A stretch of 64,000 bases of DNA from Adiantum capillus-veneris (Eukaryota > Streptophyta > Polypodiopsida > Polypodiales > Pteridaceae): NCBI GenBank assembly GCA_014529385.2, contig CM043953.1, positions 82,156,338 through 82,220,337 of the forward strand, read 5' to 3'. The position numbers and the translations under genes were made by a program. This document shows positions 24,601-33,600 of the stretch, in pieces (positions within the stretch are counted from its first letter, which is position 1; the number at the start of each line of letters is the position of its first letter). The notes under the pieces are model-generated. The model was not told the DNA's origin and ran no database searches. It was given only the letters and a program-made list of their open reading frames with translations.

Positions 24601-27600
24601 TATTTCATTGATGATCACAGTAGAAAGACATGGGTGTATGTACTAAAAAATAAAAGTGATGTACTTGACTCATTCAAAAAGTTTCATGCATTTGTGACCA
24701 CACAAAAGGGCTTGAAGTTAAAAGCTACTAGGATGGATAATGGAGGAGAATATATATCACGTGAGTTTAACAGTTTTTGTGAGATGTATGGTATTAAGCG
24801 GGAATTGACAACCCCTTATAATCCATCATCTAATGGTGTGGTTGAAAGATATAATCGTACAATTTGTGAGAGAGTGAGATGCATGTTGTCCACGACTAAT
24901 CTCCCTCAAGAGTTTTGGGGAGAGGCTCTTAAAACTGCAGTTCATGTGCACAATCGCTCTCCGATTTGTGCGTTAGATAATGGTATCTCTGAAGATGTTT
25001 GGTTTGGCAAACCGGCTTCATATGACCATTTATGAATCTTTGGTTGCGATGCATTCGTGCATGTACCTGTTGGTCAGAGGACCAATCTTGACATGAAATC
25101 TAGCAAGGGCGTCTTCATGGGATATGGAGATGAGGGAGAGATGGGTTACCGAGTTTGGATACCTCAGTACAGGAAGATAATACACAGCCGAGATGTAGTT
25201 TTCAATGAGGTTAAATTGTTGAAAAATGCTACACATGTAGACATTGACAAAAAGAAGGTCAAATATCAGCAAAATCAGCCAGCCATAAAGCCACCTTTGG
25301 CTGAAAATTCGACTCCTTTTGATTCTGAAAATGAGCAGCAATCTATTGTGCAATTGCTAGAAGACAATGGACAACAGATAGACGCACAAATTGGGATTAT
25401 ACCACATGACTAGCATGCTGAAAATGAATTACAGCAGCGAGGTAATGCTGAAAATCAGCCGCCAATTGATGGTGTGCACATTCCAGACGATGTAGACCGA
25501 TTACCAGTTGATGCAGATCATTGGGTGAGAAGGTCTACACGTGTTAGAAGGCAACCACAAAGGTTTTAACCATCTATGGATTGCATTTTGTTGACAAATG
25601 AAGGGGAGCCTCTTATATACAAAGAGGCTCAGTCTTGTGAAGACAAAAGTAAGTGGGAGCTTGCAATGAAATCTGAGATGCAGTCACTGTATGCAAACAA
25701 TACATGGGAGCTTATACCTTTGCCGAAAGGTAGGAAGGCTATTTCTAACAAGTGGGTTTATATGGTCAAATGTTTTGATGATAAACCCAAGTACAAAGCA
25801 CGTTTGGTTGCTAAGGGTTATGCACAGAAGGAAGGCATAGACTTTCAAGAGATCTTTTCACTTGTGGTGAAGATGACTACGCTCCGGGTTTTGTTTGTTT
25901 TATGTGCTCTCTTGGATTTGGAGTTGGATCAAATGGATGTAATTAGTAATTACTGCTTTCTTACATGGTGACTTGGATGAGGAGCTATATATGCTGCAGC
26001 CTGAGGGCTTTGTCGTTCCAGGGAAAGAGCATTTGGTATGCAAACTGAAACTTAGCTTGTATGGGTTGAAACAAGCCCCTAGGCAATGGTACAAAAAGTT
26101 TGATACTTTTATGCTCAACCATGGGTTCCCGATGGTAGTCTATACACTAAAAAGGTTCCCGATGGTAGTCTTTTTGTGCTAGTCCTATATGTTGATGATA
26201 TGTTGATTCCAGGCGAGCATAAGGAAACTTTGAATGCTTTGAAAAAGGAGTTAAATTCAGCTTTCTCTATGAAAGATTTGGGTGCAGCCGAACATACTTT
26301 GGGTATGCGCATTGCAAGGGATAAAAAGAAGCGTCTTTTATTTTTTTCTCAAGACAAGTACATCAAAAAGGTGCTTGAGAGATTTAATATTCTTGATGCT
26401 AAGCCTCTTGGTGTGCCGTTACCTCCACACACAAAGCTTAGCAAGCATGATTGCCCAAAAGATGTTGCAGCTACCCATGCTATGAAAGGTATTCCTTATG
26501 CATAAGCTTGTGGGTCTTTGATGTATGCCATGGTTGCTACACGACTAGATATTGCTTATGCAGTGGGAGTTGTTAGCAGATTTATGTCTAACCCTGGTAA
26601 ACCACATTGGGAGGCAGTGAAAAGCATTTTCAGGTACTTGAAAGGTACACATGACACATGTATATGTTATGGAAAGGGTACATTGTCTGTGCGGGGATTC
26701 TGTGATTCGGACACGGCGGGTGATCTTGACACTTAGAAATCTACGAGTGGTTATGTCTTTACATTTGCTGGTTGTCACGTGACACATCTAACCCTATGTG
26801 CACGTGGACAAGCTACTTCATGACATGGGTTCAGATGGAGGAAGTGCTCTGCGTAAATCACAGAATTCCGTACAACTGCCACGTTAGCGGTTAGCGCAAA
26901 ACGCGAAAATCCGTACAGCTTGCCACGTCAACATTGTCAGCGTAATTTTCGGAAATCTGCCACGTCATCAGTTCCACGTTGTGTGTGTGTGTGAGGGTCC
27001 AACTTTATTCTAATTCTTTATGTCACTTGGGGCCCCATTAGACAGGGTCCCCATAAGTTGGTAGGACTTCTTCTTCTGTTACTTGTTCTTCTTAGGGTTT
27101 AGGCCCCTCGACCGGCATTTGTAAGTTGGCCCCATCATTGAGGGATTTTACATGTCAGCAGTTTGTGACATCTCCCCTTCTTGAAAGAGAGTAATCATCC
27201 GCGATTAGAGCATATCTGCAAAACAACTCAAGTTAGCTCAAAAATTTCCGGTGGTCATTTTGAGGGACAATCAGTTTGCTCTTTTTGTTAAGGAGTTAGC
27301 TTCTCCTTTCGGCTCTTTTGATCAAGGAGTTGGCTTCTCCTTTCATCCAGATCGGAACTCTTGGTATTCCGGCGTAGTAAAATTTGCCATCACACCCAGA
27401 CCACATTGATCTTCCACGGGTGTCCCGATGCACTAAAATTACATACCCAGGCAATCTCATCCAATTAGGAATATTCAGTGGTTGGCACATCACAATGCAA
27501 CACAAATGCTTACATATGCATATTACAAGACATACAAACATAAAGCCGCCGATGAACACTCCTCCCGCAAAAAAAGCACACGCCTGAAGCTCTGATACCA

Positions 27601-30600
27601 CTATCATATCTAAAAAAATTCATGTATTTTATTTTCGATTCTCAAAAATACGTCTAGTATGTGTATTGGACACCACGTAAAAACGTCCCGTCCCATACTG
27701 TGGCTGCTATGACGAGACGGAGCGTGGCAGAGTTCCACCCAGAGAGAGCATTGGCCCCAAACACTAGCGCCCCTTTCGGTAAATTGTTGGAACTCATTAC
27801 AACGCCGGTACTCCATCCTCCGCACCTCTAGGCGGGAGGGTGCCAGAGAATAAGCCCATGGGACAAATTTTAAGGCCCTTGGCCTATGAAAAGCAGTTAC
27901 ATGAAAAGCTTCAAACTCAAAAGCATTTGGCCTCCCAAAAGCAGCCTAGCGCTAATCATGGGAATCCGTACAACTGCCATGTCAGCATGTAGCAACACAA
28001 AACGCGGAAATCCGTACATGTTGCCATGCCATCATCTTCTACGCTCTTTGTGTGTGTGTGTGTGTCACAAATCTGTGACGTGGCGTGCCACAACACACAC
28101 ACACACACACATACACTCTCTGCTGGGATGATGTGGCTGCCCATTACACATGAAAGGTGATGTGGCTGGTTGCAGTATGACAGGCCCTGCAATTCACGGG
28201 AAATCTGCCACGTGGCCAGGCTGTACGGATCCCGCGAATTCCGGCGCAAAATGCGGAGCTGACATGTGGCAGCAGCGTATGCAGTAAAGCAGGGCAGTTG
28301 GCGGCAGCTTTTGGCATGCTTTTTGACTACGCATGTTGGGAGAAAGAGAGAGATTTTCTGCTTTATTTAAAAAGCTAATTATGGACAGCTTTTTGGAACT
28401 TGCTTTATTAAAACAAGCAAGAGAGAGAAAGCCTTTGCTTTATTTTGGGCTTTTGATTTTCAGCTTTTGGGCTCTGCTTTTAGCATCCCTTTGTAATCTT
28501 TAAATATGCAGACAGGGCCTCATAACTCAGAGCATCTGGACGCAGAGTCTGAGTGTGAGCGCCTGCCCGCACTCTTGTACTTTGAACACAAATTAACACA
28601 AAAAGAAATACCGAAAGGGGCGCCAGTCTTTGGGGCCAATATCTCTAGGCACGGAACTCCGCTGGGCCAGTGTCGAATCAAGTGTGAACGGTGAACTGTT
28701 TGAAGTGATTATTTGTGGTGTTGTGGAAGATTCTCGACTTGGAGTGTCCAAGCCTGTTACAGTGGTATCAGAGCACGGCCGATTTCTCTTCTACGGGAAA
28801 TGCTATCCCTAATTTTTTTTCCCGCGGCACCTATGGCTTCAAACAAAGATCAGTCGACTCCCTCTGCATCTGGAGATGCAGTAAGGGATCACAACGAAGA
28901 TTCAGGCAAGGAGTACGGCCCGCCTCGGTCTACTCAGGCGAAGCGTTAGGAGATGGAGCGTAGTCAATTAATCGGCGATGCAACAAAGATGATGCTTAAT
29001 TTTGCCAAGGACCCTAAATTGGCAAAATATATGAGTCAGACTTCTTTCGAAAAAGTGCACAGCAGTGGCAGAAGACCACAAAACCACCCCGGAAACCCGC
29101 TCTCAAGAAACCTCCTACTCCCAAGAGGTATACAAAGAAAAGAATTAGAAGAGGTGGTTGATGCACGAATTGCTCAGCTTTTTGACGTGCATAACAAAGT
29201 TCAAAAGCACGACAAAAAGCAGAAGAAAAGCACCGACTTCCCGGGTTATTTGGGTTGTCAGTCTACTTTTGAAAAGGCAAGAAAGCAGAAGAAGCGTGTT
29301 CAATTTGAAGGAGTACCCTGGTCTTCTTCTTCTTCTTCTTCTTCTGACAGTTCTTCTAGCTCATCTGATTGGAGCGAAGAAGACAGAAAAGACAAAAAGC
29401 GAAGCAAAAAGCAACGCTTTGGAAAGGGCAAGAAAAAGGCAAAGAAGGCTAAATCTCGCCCCGTGGTTGACAGTTATACAAAGGACTCGTCTAGTTCGGA
29501 CTCGGATAAAAGAGCCAAACAGACTTCGACAAATGAAAGTAGAAAGAGGAAGAGCAACCCAGAAAAGAAGGATGCACGACCCAAGCTCACTCCTCAGGAG
29601 AGAGCTCGCTACATAAAGGAGGGGAAGTGCTTTGAATGCGGGGAAATTGGGCATATCTCCGCGAAGTGCCCTAACAAGGCACCGAATCAACAGGATGAAG
29701 AAAGGCCAAAGGAAAGTACAAACTTTGCCGTTTTTTGGGCAAAGCGAAAGATCAGGAAGCTCTTTTGAAAGAGCCAACACCAACTTCTTTTGATTTGGTG
29801 GCTTGAATTGGAATTATGCCCGACAGCCTGAGGCCACAGGTGGAGGTAGTTCGAGTGGCACCCGGATGGGATGTTGCCATTACACAGAGCACTGGCAAAC
29901 TTCGTTTGCAATGACATGGGTGTTTAGGGCACGAGGAGTTCTACGTAATTTCCTTGGAAGGTTGTGACGTTCTACTCGAAATCCCTTGGTACCACAAGAA
30001 CAACGTCGTGGCCGACTACCGGGTCGAGAAAGCGACTTTGACAAATGAAGGGCTTAGAGATTGTACTTAATGAACTTCAGTTTCTTTACTCACTTTTTTT
30101 TTGGGAGAGATCTGAACGATGGATGAAGGTCGAATACATTTTGACCTGAACAAAAGAACGCCAAGATTTTCTCCACACTCATGCCGATTGCTTTTCTGAG
30201 GGCCTGCCAGGCGAGTTACCACCCGCTCGTCCTGAAGATCATACCATTAATCTGATACTTGGAAGCACACCACTGAACCGGCCATCTTACCGTGTGAGCC
30301 GAGCCCAGAACGAAGAGATTATGAACCAAGTGAAAGACCTCTTGGAAAAGGGTCTTGTCGAGCCTAGTACTTCACCGTATTGCTCTCCAATGTTGTTGGT
30401 TTAGAAGAAAGACGGATCTTGAAGAATGTGCATTGATTATAGAGCTCTCAACAAAATCACCATCAAGAACAGATTTCCGATTCCTAGAATCGATGATATA
30501 CTTGATTGACTTCTAGGATCCTCGTGTTTTAGCAGGATCGACTTGAAAAGTGGATATCATCAGATCTGAATCGTGTTGAGAGACGTCTACAAGACAGCCT

Positions 30601-33600
30601 TTCGGACGACTTTTGGGTTATTTGAGTTTTTGGTGATGCCTTTTGGCCTAACCAATGCTCTTGCGACATTTAACCGGATGATGGACATGATTTTTCGAGA
30701 GTACATGCTATTTGTTGGCACTTTCTTTGACGATATCATTGTTTTCTCCAAGGATGAGGCATAACATAGAGATCATCTGCTTCAAGTCTTTCAGGCATTA
30801 CGAGATCACAAGCTAGTGATTAATGCGAAGAAAAGTGAATTTTTCCTACCAGAGATGCACTTTTTGGGACACATTGTGTCAGTATAGCAGTAGTGCAGAT
30901 GGACTCGGCCAAGATAGAGACTATCGGTGATTGGCCCGATTTGAAGAATGTCCATGAAGTTAGAAGCTTCTTGGGATTGTGTTTGTATTACAGGCGGTTC
31001 ATTCGGAAGTTTGCAGAGGTTGCTTCCCCTTTGCATATCTTGACACAGAAAGGAGTCCCTTTCTCGTGGGGACCCACAGAGGTGACTGCCTTTCAGACAT
31101 TGAAAGAGAAATTGACTACGGGACCATTTTTGACTTTGCCGGACTTGCAGAAGTCTTTGGAAGTATATTGTGATGCTTGTGGTCGTAGTCTGGGTGCGGT
31201 CTTAATGCAAGAAGGCCATGTCATTGCTTACGAGAGCCGATTGTTCTCAAGGCGGGAATTGAGAGCACAGGTTTATGAGAAAGAGCTTTTGGCGGTTATC
31301 CATGCTCTTACTCAGTGGCAGCATTACCTACTCGGAGCGGATTTTACTGTCTTTACAGACCATCAAAGTTTACGCTACTTCTTGTCACAGAAGTAGCTAT
31401 CGGAAAAGCAGATACGGTGAACGAACATCTTGTCACAGTTTCACTTCCAGATTGTCCATGTTCAGGGACCAAAGAATTTGGTGGCAGATGCTTTGTTTCG
31501 GAAGTCGTCGGTTCTAGCTATTTCCGCGATACACCATAGGAGCTTCTAGGATATGTTCGATCAGTATGCCACAGATACAGATTTTGCAGATACCTTTACA
31601 CGGATACGAGATGGAAATAGCGGGATATTCCATTCGGGATGGCTACTTGATGAGGAAAACCATGTTGTGTGTTACACAGCCGTTGAGGGAAAAGGTTATG
31701 ACTGAATGCCACTGTCCGCCTTTTATGGGTCACCACGGCATTGCTACCACCATGAAAGGGGTAGAGAGATACTTCTTTTGGCCGAGACTCAAGAAGGATG
31801 TGGACGAGTTTGTGCGCAGTTGCTTGGTATGCGAAAGGTCAAGTTTGACAGGCCTAAAGCACAGAGATTGTTGCAGCCTTTGCCCATACCCACCCGCCCC
31901 TGGGAAAGTATTGCAATGGATTTCATTTTTGATCTCCCGAGAACACAGAGTGGTCATGATGGTATCTGGACTGTTATTGACAGATTTAGCAAGTAGGCTC
32001 ATTTCATTCTAGTGAAGAAAATAGTCAAGCCGAATCACCTAGCGAGACTGTTTGTGGCCCAGATTTTCAGATTACATGGCATGCCTGAGACGATTGTCTT
32101 CAATAGGGATCCCAGATTTACAAGTTTGTTTTGGAAGGCAATTTGGGAGAACATTGGCACGCGGTTGCAGTTCTTGTCATCGTTCCACCCGCAGACTGAC
32201 GGGTAATCTGAGATTGCCAATTCAGTGGTTTTAGATTTATTGAAGTCTTATATCTCTGATCAGAAGACTCAATGGGAAAAGTATCTACCTTTGGTGGAAT
32301 TTCTCTACAACAACACGATACACTCTTCGACGGGGAAGGCGCCATTTAAGATTATTGAAGGTGCTGTGAAGGTTCCACCCTTCCTAAGCACGAAAGATAA
32401 GATTTTTGAAGCTGATGAGTACACGCGCGACTTAGACACGTCTTTTGCCAAGGTCTGCGAGGCTTTGCAAATGTCTCAAGAAAGACAGAAAAAGGCAGCG
32501 GATCGCCATCGTCGCGATTTGAAATTGAAGGAGGATGATTGGGTGCTCTTACGTTTTGCGAAGGCACGCCTGAGAAAGAAGAAGGGAAAGGAGAGGCTTT
32601 TTCCTAAGCTTAGTATGAGATACTACGGACCTTTCCAAATCAGTGATGTCTCCTTTCGACTGAAACTGCCTGATACTGTGAGGATTCACAATGCATTTCA
32701 TGTGAGTCCCTTGAAACCTTTTATCGGTGATGTGGCTGAAGATGGGGCCTGATGAGCAATCCGAAGTGGAAGAAAACGAGGAGATCCTTGTTCCTAAACA
32801 TATTTTGGCACATAAGGACATAAAGATTAAGGGTAAAGTCGAAGGCGGTTCTTGGTTAAATTCAAGAACTATCCTGCATCGGATGCGAAGTGGATGGAGG
32901 AGGAGTACCTAGTAGATACTCCTCAGATTGTGAACCTTTACCTTGAAGCTTTTGGTTTAGCATAGTCTAGTCCAAATGGAACCCCGAATTTAGCTTGGCC
33001 AGAGATCTTGTGCAGTGGGTTGCACAAGAGGGGAGTTACTCCGCTCCTTTGTCAACAGATGCCTTGATTTTTAGAATACTAGAGTCACTAATGTCTCTTA
33101 GAGCTTCAGGGATACTGAGAGTTGACAGTATTCTGCTGTATCACTTTATGAAATGGAATTCCGGATATGAAATTGATTTGTTCTTGACTTGTTTTTAAGT
33201 GCAGGAACTGAAAGACAAAATGACTGCAGCATTTTGGTCTGACTGATCTCAAATAGACATGGTTGCAATAGGGGTTAGCCAATTGGGCATCTATGAGGTC
33301 CCGAGTGGATCTAGATGCGATTGCTAATTGCATTGTCGATAAATCATGGTCTAAGATCCGAAATGTTGAATGTCATTTGTCATGTGATGTCTAGTGATGT
33401 CCTGTGATGTCGTGTGATGTGATTGTTGATTGGTACATGGGCTAGATGTGTGTTCCTAGTGCGTCGGTACTAACAGTCAATGTCTGCTAAGACAGTTTAT
33501 GGTCTTTGTCTGTTTTGTAGGCATAATCGAGAGCGTGCTTTCAAGAGGGGGGGTTATGTCACAAATTGGTGACGTGGTGTGCCACAACACACACACACAC

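Larger units (their letters stand above)
22952..26772 (+). mobile_element. Copia element D (Ty1/copia), decayed, no LTR pair found
   Basis: The order is gag, zinc knuckle, protease, integrase, RT, partial RNase H, which is the copia order. It ends abruptly inside RNase H at 26772, where a family-B LTR fragment begins. Stops and frameshifts occur in every domain. The left LTR cannot be defined and no right LTR is present. Confidence 0.88.
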
